DNA from: Hyalella azteca
Lineage: Eukaryota > Arthropoda > Malacostraca > Amphipoda > Hyalellidae
Direction of reading: 5' to 3'
Assembly: GCF_000764305.2 (NCBI RefSeq)
Contig: NW_025933217.1
Location: 62,001 to 126,000 of the forward strand
Length of the DNA stretch: 64,000 bases
The position numbers were made by a program, and so were the translations under genes. The notes under the pieces were generated by a model, which was not told the origin of the DNA, made no database searches, and saw only the letters and a list, made by a program, of their open reading frames with translations. Shown here one piece after another: positions 44,635-57,614 of the stretch (the first letter of the stretch is position 1; every line of letters begins with the position of its first letter).

Positions 44635-46153
44635 CGCTATTACGCTAATTACGCTATTAAAAAGTTTTAAATATGTGCATAATAATTATTTTAAAATTAA
44701 TTAATCATTCTAAATTTAAAGCGCTAAGGAAAGTAAGAGTATGCAGTAAGTGAACGATATACATGAGGGATGAGGGTAAATGCCTGGGTCAGTTGCGCTG
44801 GGGGCGCCGTCGTGTGAGGTTGTGTGTGTGTGTAGCTCCCGTACCTCTTCAGCTCGGGTATCACCGGCCGTCGGTGGCGTTCTAATGCAGCGAGGTCAAA
44901 TGCGTGGTCTAATGTTACATGCGTTAGAAATTTAACATAGCCATAAATTAATGACACATAAATAAATAAATGACACATAAATAAATAAATGACACATAAA
45001 TAAATAAATGACACATAAATAAATTCTCGACACATAAATAAATAAATGTGTCGAGAATATAATTAGGAGCGTAAATGTTATCTGTGTGAACGTTATAATA
45101 TCAAGAAAACAGATTTGTTTTCTAAAAGAGCCACTTGCTTCTTGTCCTCTGAAATTTATTAATTAAAAATTTTGAGCGTCGCTTCGTATAAATTCAGTTT
45201 TAATTTCATAGCACGCGTGAATATATATACGAAAATACAGAAAATAATCGCAAGGCGAAATTTTATAAACATTTTGAGACCAGTCACTAATTACCCTAAT
45301 TCAGCCAGATGAATATTGAATGGAGATAATACTTACATATTTATTTTATTTTACGCTACATTCAACAATTAATCTTATAATTCACCAATTACCCGTTTCC
45401 AATACGAAAAAATTGATCAAATGTTTTTAGTTAGAAGGTCACATAAAATTGATGCAATTAATGCATTGGCTCAGTCATTGAATTTATGGATTATGAGTAT
45501 TCAGCGGAAAATATTTTTTTTGGTTGCAAAATTGAAACTATTTCCATTGCAAATGCATGCATTTAAAAAAAGTCTGTATTCGCATGAGGTTTTGAATACA
45601 TTTTTATGCGAACGATATTTCCAATAAATATTTTGTAATCTTATCTTCAAGGATTAAATCTAAGGGCTAAGTAAATTTCCTTCTCCCCTAATTTGTGTTT
45701 TTTCATAAAGCGGATCAAGGCGCTTATGACATTTCTTGTGATCCGGATGCTGCCTCGTAATCCGTTTTAAATTACGACCTCTGATCGTAATCAACCTGCT
45801 TCTCAGTCTACTTCCGGTTTTAGCGACATTTTTAGCCGACGTATTTTCCTAATAAATTATTACTGGGCACCGAAGCTCGGTAATAATTTTAATGAAGATT
45901 TTTTAGAATAAGAAAATAATTTTATATATTCCGATGCAGAGTGGGTGAGGAATTCATCTAGATTTTATACTTGCCATCTAATATAAGTTTACCGTGCAAA
46001 GTTTAGCACATGATTACAAATCATTCAACTTATGAATATATCCCAAAAAACTTGAATTCATATAATACTAATCATGGACTTGAAATATTGGGTGTCTTGA
46101 AGACTCAGTAAATTCTGTTGGCTATTTTTATCCCAGTTTATGTACTGTTTCGG
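43331..46153. other. Intergenic stretch
   Basis: Contains a 16-bp-stem hairpin at 44079-44113, a (TAA)n microsatellite at 44587-44632, and a 19-20-bp array of the ATGACACATAAATAAATAA type at 44948-45055. No gene is supported. Confidence 0.6.
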
Positions 46154-46618
46154 AAATAAATGTATTAAAAATGTAATTTTTGATGATTATTTTCAAGGAA
46201 TTTGGCGCAAACAAAAATTTTCAGTGCGAATTTCAAAATAGTGATAGAAAATAAGCTCAAGTTTGTGCCATAATACGCCAAACACGAATAGAAAAATCAA
46301 CGTGGATTTATAATTTTTTCAGCTTGTATATATAAGGTAAATAAAATTAGAAAATTAAAATAAACAAGTTGACCTCGACAAATGTTTGTCGAGGTCAACT
46401 TGTTTGTTTTAATTTTCTAATTTTATTTACCTTATACTGTATATACAAGCTGAAAAAATTATAAATCCACGTTGATTTTTCTATTCGTGTTTGGCGTATT
46501 ATGGCACAAACTTGAGCTTATTTTCTATCATTATTTTGAAATTCGCACAGAAAATTTTTGTTTGCGCCAAATTCTTTGAAAATAATCATCAAAAATTACA
46601 TTTTTAATACATTTATTT
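46154..46618. repeat. 465-bp near-perfect palindrome (foldback)
   Basis: Two arms of about 230 bp meet at CTCGACAAATGTTTGTCGAG near 46386 with essentially no spacer. They differ by about four substitutions and one small indel (TATATATAAG versus TATACAGTATAAG). There is no ORF. It is either a foldback element or a recent inverted duplication, and a hairpin-type assembly error is possible. Confidence 0.85.
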
Positions 46619-47084
46619 AATAATACGCAGAAAAAAATTATTACTTCCGGATTATTGGAATAAACATTAGCATTGATCAGTTGGGTGATGAGGTTTGTTG
46701 GTTTAATGTTTACATAATCTGATGCAAACAGCATGTATGCTGACCAAAGGCAAGTACACACATTGCAGCTTTATCATGCATTACAGCTTAGTAGTAGGGA
46801 TTGTCACGCAGTGATATTGGACACGCAGTAGACCTGTCACGAAGTAAGTAATACATGTCACGCAGTTATTAGTATCACGCAGTAATGCGTGGATGACAGT
46901 TAGCTACATTACTGCTTCACTGCCTTATTAAGTATTAGAGATGATGTTAAGTAGACACTGCCAGTTGCGTGGCAGAAGCAACAAGCCTCGGGAATGAGAC
47001 ATTAGGCCGCTACAGCCCCTTCCTGCAACACTAACTTCTAATTAACGGCCGCTGCTGCCTCTGTGATAACCGCGTGAACCTCAT

Positions 47085-47205
47085 TAATGAATGTTTGTTA
47101 GAGCCTCATTCATGAATGTTTGTGAGGGCTCAGTCATGAATATTAGTAAGGGCGTCATTCATGAATGTTTGTGAGAGCCTCATTCATGAGTGCGGGTTGG
47201 ATCCA
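47085..47205. repeat. Degenerate repeat of about 25 bp
   Basis: GCCTCATTCATGAATGTTTG recurs about five times with changes. Confidence 0.82.
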
Positions 47206-47394
47206 CATCCTGTATTTCCTGTGCGCCAAAGCAACGAAATTCCAACAATATTTGCAACAACCATAGGATATTGTACCATCGTGTTGCACGTGGAAAACAA
47301 CTAGAAATATTTCATCTACGTTTAAATTATTTACATTTGAATTCAGAATGAAAATTCTGCAAGTTTAAAGTATGGCAAAAGTTGGGGCCTTGAA

Positions 47395-48920
47395 TAGTGG
47401 CGGAAATGGCTATACGACCACTCGTTTTTTTCTGAATATTTTTTCTTGCATAGAAAATACTGGATATTAATTATACGTGGTTAAACTAAGTTTAAAAACG
47501 GTTCCAACGGTATACGAAAAAAAAATAATTTTGTCAAAATATATGAGAATAAATTATGAAAATTAGAAAAACCTATAGGTGGAAATGGTTATAAGACTAT
47601 GATGGGTTTTTCATAATTTTAGTATCTTTCTGTTATATTTTCACGTTAAAAAGTACAGCAATATAAAGAACATCCTGATTTTCGCCACGTATGGTACTTC
47701 TGGTGTAGTTCAGTGTCCTCATTTATATTTTCTCGAAGTATAAAAGATGCCAAATGTTGCAAGACTCACAGAGGCCGAGAAGGCGCAGATTTTGGCCTTT
47801 GCGAAATACGTTAGAAGCCAACGGGATATCGCAAATAAATAAAACGCTCCAAATCCGTTGTACAATCATTTGTTACTAATTCGGACGGCTACAGATCAAA
47901 AATTCTCCTTGGACCAACCCCAAAATTAACTGGCAGGGATCTTGGGCGACCGTTTTCAGAGGCTTCTAACGCTGGCAATAACTCTACTTCTGTAAATTTG
48001 GCCACTGGAGTTGATGTGACAGCATGACGCATCCGTCAGATATTGCATGACTCGAAGAAATTCAAGTACATGAAGCGGAAAAATGTCAATATATGCTCAA
48101 ACAAAAGCATATTGTCAACCGACTAAACCAGCTGCAAAAAATGTACTTATCGGTGAGAGATTATCTTCAGCGAAGAAAAAAGTTCAATCTTGATGGTCCA
48201 GATGGATGGCAATGCTATTGGCACCACCTGGACCGTAAGCCTGAATTCTTTTCCAAGCGGAAATCTGGTGTTGGTTCGGTCATGGTTTGGGGGGCGTTCA
48301 GCTGAATGGGAAAATCAAATCTAGCTGTTATACAAGGGAGACAAGGTTCCGATGCATACAAGCACCCGCTATTTCAAGATCTTCTCCCTTTTGCCGATGA
48401 GAAACATGAGGGTTCATATGTTTTCCAGCAAGACAATGCTTCGACTCACACTTAAAAGTCAGCAAACAAATTGTTCCAAGAGCAAAATATTACCCTGTTG
48501 CCTTGGCCAGTGCTTAACAATGACCTCAATCCCATTGAAAATCTATGGGGCATCATGGCAAGGGATCCTTCGTTCCTGGGATAAAATTCCTCCAGAGACT
48601 CTGGATTATTTGGTAAATCGCATGGGGAGAAGATGCATTGGGGTATTTAAGGCGAAAAGAGGTAAGATTGCCTATTAAACCGAGTGTATGGGACCCAAAA
48701 CGGAAAAACCGTTCATGGTCTTATAACCATTTCCACCGATGTATTTCTAATTTTCATAATTTCTTCTCATTTATTATGAAAAAATTATTTATTTTTCGTA
48801 TAGCGTTGGAACCGTTTTTAAATGTAGTTTAACCTCTTATAATTTGAATCCAGTATTTTTTATGCAAGAAAAAATATTCAGAAGAAAAATGGAGGTCGTA
48901 TAGCCATTTCCGCCACTGTA
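47395..48920 (+). mobile_element. Tc3-like (Tc1/mariner) DNA transposon, inactive
   Basis: Ends are inverted copies of GTGGCGGAAATGGCTATACG with TA at both borders. A second, diverged inner copy of the same motif lies about 160-190 bp inside each end (near 47572 and 48718), which gives the IR/DR arrangement of some Tc1 elements. Inside, a transposase pseudogene starts MPNVARLTEAEKAQILAFAK at 47747. It later reads [38 protein letters not shown] and NDLNPIENLWG. The second Asp and the Glu are 34 residues apart (DD34E spacing). Stops and frameshifts are frequent, and the usual first catalytic Asp appears to be Glu. Confidence 0.88.
47747..48680 (+). pseudogene. Tc3-like transposase pseudogene
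   Basis: Remains of a DDE transposase of about 330 residues. The N-terminal helix-turn-helix reads EAEKAQILAFAKYVRSQRDI and then stops. The DDE core is spread over at least three frames, with in-frame stops after THT and after the MARDPSFLG segment. Confidence 0.82.
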
Positions 48921-49439
48921 CACAAAATTTTAGAATTGGGCAATAAAATGAAATCCTTATCGAATTGGTAAATCTTCATACTGTCTAGTAATTCGTAAGT
49001 CCCATATATCTCATTATTTATTTTCAATTCTAATACATATTACTTTTTGATTTAACAATATATTTGGAGTTTCTTAGCAAAGATCTATCAGTAACAGGAA
49101 TATAGGGCGGCGCTGTGGTCAGGATGAGGTGACGCTGACGAGAGGATGGCAAGAAAAACGGTCCTGCGTATCTCGGTGCGACCGTCGCCCAGATGGACGA
49201 CGTTGGCGCCGCGGGTGGTGTGCGTTATTTTAGGGAAATTCCGTGTAGAAAGGAGTCTTTTGCAGGTAAATTTACGTTAGATAGGGAAATTCCGTGTATA
49301 AAGGATTTTTTTTGCGGTGAAATTTACGTTAGAAAGAGATGCGAAGTAGAAAATTCTAGGGTTAAGTGGGAGATAAATGAAAGACAATGGGAGGTACGTT
49401 TGGAGCCAGAATTTGAGCTTCAATAAGGGCATATCCTGA

Positions 49440-49630
49440 GAGGTAGAGAAGAATAGAATAGAAGTGTCGGCGTTGAAGAAATAGGCCCATGGCCTGTTGC
49501 CGATTCTTGAACTTTTCGTGACTTGATTCACAAGGGATCCGGCCTTTGGAACCCGATCTTTCCATAATGTTTTTGAAGATGTTCATACTCGGAGCGTCAA
49601 CGATGCTATCAGGGAGGCTGTTCCACATGT
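49440..49630 (-). mobile_element. LINE 3'-end fragment
   Basis: Minus-strand translation reads MWNSLPDSIVDAPSMNIFKN, the conserved last segment of CR1-like ORF2 proteins. It resembles the 3' end of the relic at 29.75-29.83 kb ([15 protein letters not shown]), so both probably come from the same family. Only the tail remains. Confidence 0.68.
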
Positions 49631-49639
49631 AAGAGATTA

Positions 49640-50510
49640 TACAACAAGGAAGAAGTCAAGGAAAATATGTGACGGAGAACATTCTGAAAATATTTATAAT
49701 GGAGGAAAAAAATTAACGGAATCAATGATAAAATTCAAGCTGTACCTAAGCAACATAAGATAATATTTTTTAAAATAATTTAAACCTAACTTTTTCCTAC
49801 AGACGAAAAAACGCAAGACAAAAAGTGTGCGAAAGGAAGCCAAATTTCGACGCGAAAAATAATAACCAAATTAGATGTGACGCGCTCCGAAAAAATTACA
49901 ATCAGTCGTCTGGTTGAAAAAAAAAGACTACTTAAAATTGAAAAATGGCGACTTCCGTATGAAAATATCCGATTCCTGTATGAAAATTTTATTATTACGA
50001 TTGTGAACTATATTATATATAATATTATAAATAATTACTTCGTGTAGCTTTGAGGTCGAAAATTTTTATTTTGTTCATACACTTCGACACGGAAATCTTT
50101 CTAAGTCAACAACTACACAAAAAACTTAATAAAGTTTATAGTTGAACAATTTTTTTCTTTATATCAACCCATAGTCAGTGAAGCCCGCAAATCACCATTC
50201 CACAAATCACCTTCTTCATTCAAAAAACGAAATTAATGAAAGTAATTCATCATCAATAGGTAGTAATAACTAATTATATAATGAATGGTCGGTCATTTTA
50301 TTTTTGTGCTAACGATAGCGTCCCTCAAGTCGAGAAATAAGTTCATAAGAAATACGTTTGGCAATTTTTTGCAATAATTCGCTACTTTTACTGTAAGTGG
50401 GTCAGTGTTATCCCGTGCAAATTGTTTTGTTCACTCATAGACTCGCACACGTACAATGTAAGAGCCTTCATGTCTGTTCCATTCATTGAATAATCGAAGC
50501 CTCTATTTAG
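49640..50510. other. Intergenic stretch
   Basis: AT-rich sequence; nothing recognised on either strand. Confidence 0.6.
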
Positions 50511-50515
50511 AGTGA

Positions 50516-50690
50516 CACTACTCAGTGCTATCACCCCTCAGTGCTATCACCACTCAGTGCTATCGCCACTCAGTGCTATCACCACTCAGTGCTATCGCGC
50601 CTCAGTGCTATCACCACTCAGTGTTATTACCACTCAGTGCTATCACCACTCAGTGTTATCACCACTCAGAGCCAACAATCACCTTCATCG
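50516..50690. repeat. 16-bp minisatellite
   Basis: Unit ACTCAGTGCTATCACC, about eleven copies. Confidence 0.94.
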
Positions 50691-50699
50691 CCACCCTCT

Positions 50700-52035
50700 C
50701 ACCGTCTCCTCAGCTAAGGTGAGTGCTATCAAGTTTACCAAATTCAATTATGGTGGCATCGAATTTCGCAAAATTCACTGCCACCATAATTGGCATATTA
50801 ATGAAATGAATATGTTAAATTTATTTTCTTTAATTTAAAGTGAAATATTTAACCTAATTTAAAACCTCCGACCTGTGTTTCTCTCAGTGAATTGCACATA
50901 AATTTTGAAGTAGGGGGCCCTTGGGATTGGCTTAGCGCTCGACGAAGATCGGCCGTCTCTGCTTCTCCGATAAATGTTAACGTTCTAAAGCAGTTGTTGT
51001 GTTCCGGAAATGAGATTGAATCGACCCAGCTTTTGGCCTTGCAGTTTAGGCCTCAGTTGTGTTCATTTCCATAACAATAGAAGCCCGAAAACGTGGGATT
51101 TCTGCGACAAAAATCTGCATGGTATCTGAATGGAATTTTGTTATAAAAGTTTTTCAAATAAGTGATTTTTGAGGCTCGAGAGGAACTGGCATAACCGTCT
51201 GATTTAGAGAAGTGTGTTTTCAAGGACCGTTATTGTAGTAATTAAATTAATGAATATTGTAATGATTTGGAAGTGTTAATGATTAAATAATTTCGTATGA
51301 TGAAGACCGTGAAAAATGAAATGCCCGGGAAAAATTATTCTTGGAAATTCCAAGAATTGAGAGTTCCTAGGAATTGAGATTAGCAACTTAAATTCCTAGT
51401 CTCAATTACTGAGACAAACTTGAAGGAGTTTGGCCTCTAAAATTCTATGGTGAGGTCAAATTTCCCAAACTTAGAAAAATCATCAATGAGGTAATTTTTA
51501 AGTTGTAGATACTGCACCTGTAGGAATTTTGATTGTTAAAATTAAAAAATATCTGACACTTTAATAAATATTAGTGCTATGTTGTTTTTTGTGGGGGCCA
51601 GTGAGTGAATAGATAGAGGGGATCATGTCAGTACCTACTCTATGGAGTCACGGGAGACTTTACAGAACAGAGGCAGTTGACCTAATTAAATAATGTCTAT
51701 AAAAAAACCTAGTACACGAGCCTGCAGCAGCAAGAAAACTACATAGATCATTAGATCTATTATGGGACACAGATTTAAATAAAATAGGTCGTCTGGAACA
51801 TAACTCATTACGAAAAAAATTTATAATAAACCGAATAGTTAATAAACATTTTCTGGAGCGGCGTGCTCATTGAACGGTTGTAGTGTCCTATAGAAGCTTC
51901 TTTTGATGCCTAGTTAACCCATTGTAGGCTTGAATCAAGCCATGTTTCGTATAATAGATAGCGGCACCCACGAGGGAGCGGTTGCTTCTGCACTACTGCT
52001 TCGTGATGACGAGCTGGTAACAACGATAGGTTGCG
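50700..52035. other. Intergenic stretch
   Basis: Contains an isolated GCTAAG|GTGAGT donor-like site at 50712-50722. Otherwise AT-rich with no recognisable protein. Confidence 0.5.
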
Positions 52036-52039
52036 CCCG

Positions 52040-52290
52040 CACCAACGATACCTGGGGCCATATAAGCGATACCTTGGGCCAAATCAGCGATACCGTGTAT
52101 TTTTACTTGCGATACCTTGTGCCATACCAGCGATACGTTGTGGTCTTACTGCGATACCTTGTGCCATACCAGCGATACCTAGGGCCATACCAGCGATACC
52201 TTGGGTTCATGAAATCGCTAGCTTGGACCCATTTTTACGATAACATGAGTTTACTGGAACGATACACTGAGCTAATAAAAAAGATATATA
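52040..52290. repeat. About 21-bp repeat
   Basis: Unit GCGATACCTTGTGCCATACC, about eleven copies with length changes. Confidence 0.9.
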
Positions 52291-52424
52291 GGGCTTAAAA
52301 GAGCGATATAATTTGTTTGCGAATGTTGCGCTTCTTCGAGCGATATATTTTGGTTCTGCAAACTGTAAATTATTGTCTGCGTACGATACATTATTTTCTT
52401 TAGAAGGATACATATAAATCATGG

Positions 52425-52690
52425 CTGCGTGCTATGACTGTGTCTTGACTGCTAGACATGGCTGCATCTTGACTGCATGGAATGACTGTGTCTTGACTGC
52501 GTGGCATGACTGTGTCTTGACTGCGTGGCATGACTGTGTCTTGACTGCGTGGCATGACTGTGTCTTGAAGTGGCATGACTATGTTTTGACTGCGTGGCAT
52601 GACTGTCTCTTGACTGCGTGGCATGACTGTGTCTTGATTGCATGGCATGACTATGTTTTGACTGCGTAACATGACTGTCTTGACTTTATA
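52425..52690. repeat. 24-bp minisatellite
   Basis: Unit contains GACTGTGTCTTGACTGCGTG, about eleven copies. The long frames across it come from the unit being a multiple of three. Confidence 0.95.
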
Positions 52691-53239
52691 AATGTCAAGC
52701 TATAACCCACACATAACCTGGAACTCTCCCATTATCTAGTATTGAGCTGCAATGCATCATTAGATTATGCATCACACGGCCGCCTCGTTATGCATTCCAC
52801 GGTTATACATCACACATTTATACATCACACGGCAGCTCCGTTGTACTTTTTCACACAATCAATGGACCTCAATACACAACTAGCTCAGCTGCGTGCTGAT
52901 AGTCACACAAAGGAGGGCTAGGCAAAGCCAAATAAAACAAAGGCGCTGAGCACGAGTCGTCCGTCATTGTGGCGTCTGAGGACCATGTAACATCAACTGC
53001 ATTTAAAATACATCCAAGTGAAGGGTATGAGTTTGGAACACAAGTGCAAAAATTTTAGAGCATTAGATGAATGTGTCGGACACAATGTTGATTGTTAGTA
53101 AGCCTTTAGACCCGATGTAGTTTGTCAAAGTAAGGTGAGGAAATAATTCACTGTTAACGTCGATACATAATGCTTTGGTATCCGGTACAAAGACGCTTGA
53201 CGCATGGATGCTTTACATTAATGCACGTGAGACTGCGCT

Positions 53240-53460
53240 ACTTGACTCAACGACACGTGACACAAAAACATGTGACACAATGAGACTCAGCATAAAAACA
53301 TGTGGCACAATGGCACTTGATACAAAAAATGTGACTCAATGACCTTAGCTTAAAAAGATGTGACACAATGAAACACTTGACACAAAAACATGTGAAACAA
53401 TTACACTTAGCACAAAAACATGTGACACAATGACACTTGATACACAAACAGCTGGCAAGA
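53240..53460. repeat. Degenerate 22-24 bp repeat
   Basis: GACACAAAAACATGTGACAC recurs about eight times with drift. Confidence 0.85.
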
Positions 53461-53469
53461 GTTAAGACA

Positions 53470-55220
53470 ACGTGTGTCAAGATTCTTTAATAACTGAAAC
53501 CTCAATTGAAGTTAAGAGCGCGTCACTGGCGGCCACTCGTATAGGGGAGACGAAGGCCACTAAGAGTAACAATGTATACTATAACAAATTAATGAACGAG
53601 CGCGTTGAACAATGGCGTGCGTAATGTGATGGTATCTCTACTGAATAATCCCTGAATAACGCTGAACAACGTTGATTACGATTTGATTGTGTTGAAACAA
53701 TGTTTTTTTAACGTAATATTAATGTCAGATGCCTGGTGAGCACGCAATGGCTGAGTAGTGTTAAAAAGGAATTCGTTAAATAGCAATGCTTTGTTGTCAC
53801 TTGAACATGAAGTCATCCTCTTACATTCATAATGAACAATTTCGAGATCATAGATGCGTCGTACCAACTTATTTCCTTTAATTTCCGTACAGACATTCTA
53901 TTAACAACTCTTTCGCTTGTCAAGAGGCTTAACTCCTTTTAGCTTTTTAGCACGGCATTAGCGACATTAAGTTTGTACTGGGATGCGATTTACGTTAAAT
54001 TATGGATAGAAGGCTGAATTAAGCCGTTTACTTCACTTACATAGCATTCAAATAGCACGTGCAAATTATTAGTTGTTAATTCATGGCTTACGCAAGTTCT
54101 CTTCCCACCCTAGAGTTTTCTATATGTGTAGAGAGTGCTAACGCTGAAATAGACACGCTCGTAGCAAATGCAGCAATTTCTTAAAAAAGCAGACATTCTT
54201 AAAGCAGACATTTTTTAAGCTGACATTAATTAAAGCTGACATTCTTAAATTTAGGCAAGTATCCCGAGCAATATCGCGTTAAGCATCCCAATGTGTACAC
54301 TCAAATACTCAGGTTTTTACTTCGTATTAATATACTCATCTAAAATTCACAAGCACGTCGACTTTAACTCGCAGGTCCCATGTTTGCATCGTATCCAGTT
54401 TCCATCAGTATTCGTCTAAAATATAGGCCTGAGTGTGAAGGTTTATTTAAAGCGCTTATTTGCATTGCAACTACGGCCAAGTCATCATATGGCTTATTCA
54501 TTATCCTTAATTCTTATTCGTACAGGACTACATAAAACCTAGGAAAAAAGACTTTGAAGTTTAAAAGTCTCGTCTGACAAGGTCAAAGGAGCACGTGCAA
54601 TCGCCCACTAGAAGACTGGATCTCATCGGAAGAGATTTTCAATTAAAATGCGATGATCATGGGATATGAGGCTCATAGAATAAAGAAAGTTTAACCATTA
54701 TTAGATTAATTTAAATAGACATTTTAGACGATAGCATTTGACAAGAAATTCTTTGATCTATATCAAACCATACATCAATTTATTGCTGGTAATAACAAGA
54801 AAATATGCATATTTTTCATAGGTATAACTAATTAAATCGTGGATGAACTGCACTCATTTTTCAATAATAAAATGACTTAACAACCTTGATTTATTTAGCT
54901 TCATTCATTCATTATTCAATACTGGAATCACGCAAATCTTCTTATAATATATATTTTTGGAAAGGGAAATTAAAACCAAAAGTTAATCTGAAACAAGTAT
55001 AAGATCAACTCTAAATCCAGAGGATTTAGGGATCAACGAAAATTGGAATTCAATCAACTTTATTGGGAGTGTCAAGTAAATTAAATGTTCGGTCCAAACT
55101 GCGTGGAGTTTATCGAGAATATATTGAAAATCAATTTACGGAAATATTCGCTCCATTAATCGCTTTCAGTACAAGCACAAATTAGGTCTAAAAATTAAAC
55201 TAAACCACGCAATAAAAAAC
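53470..55220. other. Intergenic stretch
   Basis: AT-rich. A short GCAGACATTCTTAAA-like repeat lies at 54185-54250. Nothing else recognised. Confidence 0.6.
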
Positions 55221-55224
55221 AGGC

Positions 55225-55503
55225 AATTCAAGTCCACGCAACACAAGTCCAGGCAGCACTTGTGTGTGCAGCACGCAGTGTACAAGTCCACGCAGTACAA
55301 GTCCACGCAGCACAAGTCCACGCAACACAAGTCCACGCAACACAAGTCCACGCAACACAAGTCCACGCAGCACAAGTCCACGCAGTACAAGTCCACGCAG
55401 CACAAGTCCACGCAACACAAGTCCACGCAGCACAAGTCCACGCAGCACAAGTCCACGCAGCACAAGTCCACGCAGCACAAGTCCACGCAGCACAAGTCCA
55501 CGC
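55225..55503. repeat. 15-bp minisatellite
   Basis: Unit ACAAGTCCACGCAGC, about 18 copies. It is open in most frames and not a gene. Confidence 0.97.
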
Positions 55504-55529
55504 TTGCCTTATACGGGAGCGCACGCACG

Positions 55530-55860
55530 CGACTGAACGTCACACAGCGTAGAGCAGCTGTAATAAACAGCTATCACGCAGCTGTTAACAAGCTCAACCA
55601 AATAGCTGAAGAACAGCTGCACTCCGCACCTGCCGAGCGGTTATAGCACCTGTTTGCTCCACCAGCTGTTGCGCAGCAGCGCCTCGCAGCTGTAAGGCAG
55701 CTCATCACACAGATGTAGAGTAGCTGCTCCACGCAGCTGTAATGCCGCTGCACCACACTACAGCTGTAGCGCAGCTACATCGCACAGCTGTAGCACCGCT
55801 GCACCACTGCAGCTGAAATACAATTACATGGCACAGCTGTGCCATGTAATTGTAATCGTT
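55530..55860. repeat. CAGCTG-rich degenerate repeat ending in a palindrome
   Basis: CAGCTGTAACGCAGCTG-like units recur at about 20-30 bp. The tract ends in a perfect 36-bp palindrome at 55819-55854. Confidence 0.85.
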
Positions 55861-55944
55861 TAAATTTGGCAATTTCTGCGAATATTTTTTAGCGTGAAAT
55901 AGCCCAAAATATTCATTATTTATTGTCACACCAACCTTGAGACG

Positions 55945-56325
55945 TTACCGTGCACTAGCACCTCCAGCTCATCATGCGGTGCACTAGCACCTCCAGCTCA
56001 TCATGCCGTGCACTAGCACCTCCAGCTCATCATGCGGTGCACTAGCACCTCCTGCTCATCATGCCGTGCATTAGCACCTCCTGCTCATCATGCCGTGCAC
56101 TAGCACCTCCAGCTCATCATGCCGTGCATTAGCACCTCCTGCTCATCATGCCGTACACTAGCACCTCCGGCTCATCATGCCGTGCACTAGCACCTCCAGC
56201 TCATCATGCCGTGCACTAGCACCTCCTGCCCATCTTGCCGTGCACTAGCACCTCCTGCCCATCTTGCCGTGCACTAGCACCTCCTGCCCATCTTGCCGTG
56301 CACTAGCACCTCCTGCTCATCATTT
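55945..56325. repeat. 29-bp minisatellite
   Basis: Unit contains GTGCACTAGCACCTCCAGCT, about 13 copies. Confidence 0.95.
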
Positions 56326-56329
56326 AAGG

Positions 56330-57160
56330 TTACGTTCGAACTGCCATGAAAGTTTCGCTTTTACTGTCACAAAAGTCGCCATAGTCCAGCAATCTATTAA
56401 AGTCGTCTAGATGCAATAAAATTTGTGTAATACCGATATAAAATAATTTTTGTGGTTTTTGAGCAGCAAGAAGAAAGTACAAAGGTGGCTTAATGTTAAA
56501 AAAAAGTTCCTTCATATTTCTGCAAAGAGGCCTATTGCTTATCTTGAAGGATGGCGACTTAAATGATGGTGGCAACTCATGTGCAGAACTGAACGACTTA
56601 TTTATCCTGCTCCTCGCAACGTTCCTGGGCTGGAATGTTGTTTGCAGAGCTAATTGCGTTGATGTCTTTAATGCCTTCAGACATGTAATATGTTACGAAT
56701 ATCAACGTTACTTTTTGAATAAATCTCGTCTCTCACTTTTAGGCCGCAATACCCACTATTTAGCAGACCCATTATATAAGGCGTAGTAGTACCCCTAATA
56801 TCAACCACCTCGTTATAATAGTACCCTAATATGATCCCATTAGTCCCAATGAAAGCAGAGAACGACAAAAATATGTAACATTTGCCACAGAAATTTAAAT
56901 TATTCGAGTTGATTTCTACCGCACGACTTACACACGCGCGTCCCCTTCGCAACGTCTCGTCTCGGTTGGCTTGACCAATTTACTTGCCATTACCTTGCGT
57001 TAATTCTGCAGTGTCCATTGATCTTTTTTGAGCCGCCATATTGACCCCCGTAACCCCCCCTTTACCCCCCTGCCTTAATCACCATACAGGGTGATTCTGG
57101 CGTGCAGGGTGACGAGTCGCCGACATGCTTTACTTATGCCAACTGCAGCATGACAGCTGC
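56330..57160. other. Intergenic stretch
   Basis: A 97-codon open frame on the plus strand (56493-56786) has no recognisable domain and no splice or expression support. I do not call it a gene. Confidence 0.5.
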
Positions 57161-57164
57161 AGCG

Positions 57165-57340
57165 TGCTGACAGATGGCGTGCTGACAGCTGGCGTGCTGA
57201 CAGCTTACGTGCTGACAGCTGGCGTGCTGACAGATGGCGTGCTGACAGCTGGAGCTGACAGCTGGCGTGCTGACAGCTGGCGTGCTGACAGCTGGCGTGC
57301 TGACAGCTGGCGTGCTGACAAGTATTGTGCTGACAGCTCC
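57165..57340. repeat. 15-bp minisatellite
   Basis: Unit GCTGACAGCTGGCGT, about eleven copies. Confidence 0.95.
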
Positions 57341-57614
57341 ATGGCGACAGGAAATGTCTGAATATTTGTTGTGCAGTAGCACGAAATTGCCTGTCATTAC
57401 GGACGAGAAGTTCGCGGTTCTTCATAACACAAAAGTTGGCAAATAATTTCTTCGCTGATTTTTTATTCCAGTAATTGGCTCAACTTAAACTCACCCCCTC
57501 CCCTCACCCCCTTCCTCCCCTCGCCACTCCATTCCCATTCCAGGCCGATGACAGGCCTGGAAGCGACACCTGCAATTCCAGGTAAATTACCGCTGCCCAA
57601 GATGACTTACTTTT

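Noticed and set aside
45421..45627. 68-codon frame that faintly resembles the C-terminal part of a hAT-type transposase
   Set aside because: Similarity is too weak to name without a search; a profile search against hAT domains would decide.
50700..50722. Donor-like GCTAAG|GTGAGT that might mark a 5' UTR exon of the Ig gene
   Set aside because: No acceptor, promoter or coding content nearby supports an exon.
52400..52672. Repeat-containing open frames on both strands
   Set aside because: 24-bp minisatellite.
55166..55646. Long open frames with CVDLC-type or STQHK-type repeats
   Set aside because: They come from a 15-bp tandem repeat, open on both strands.
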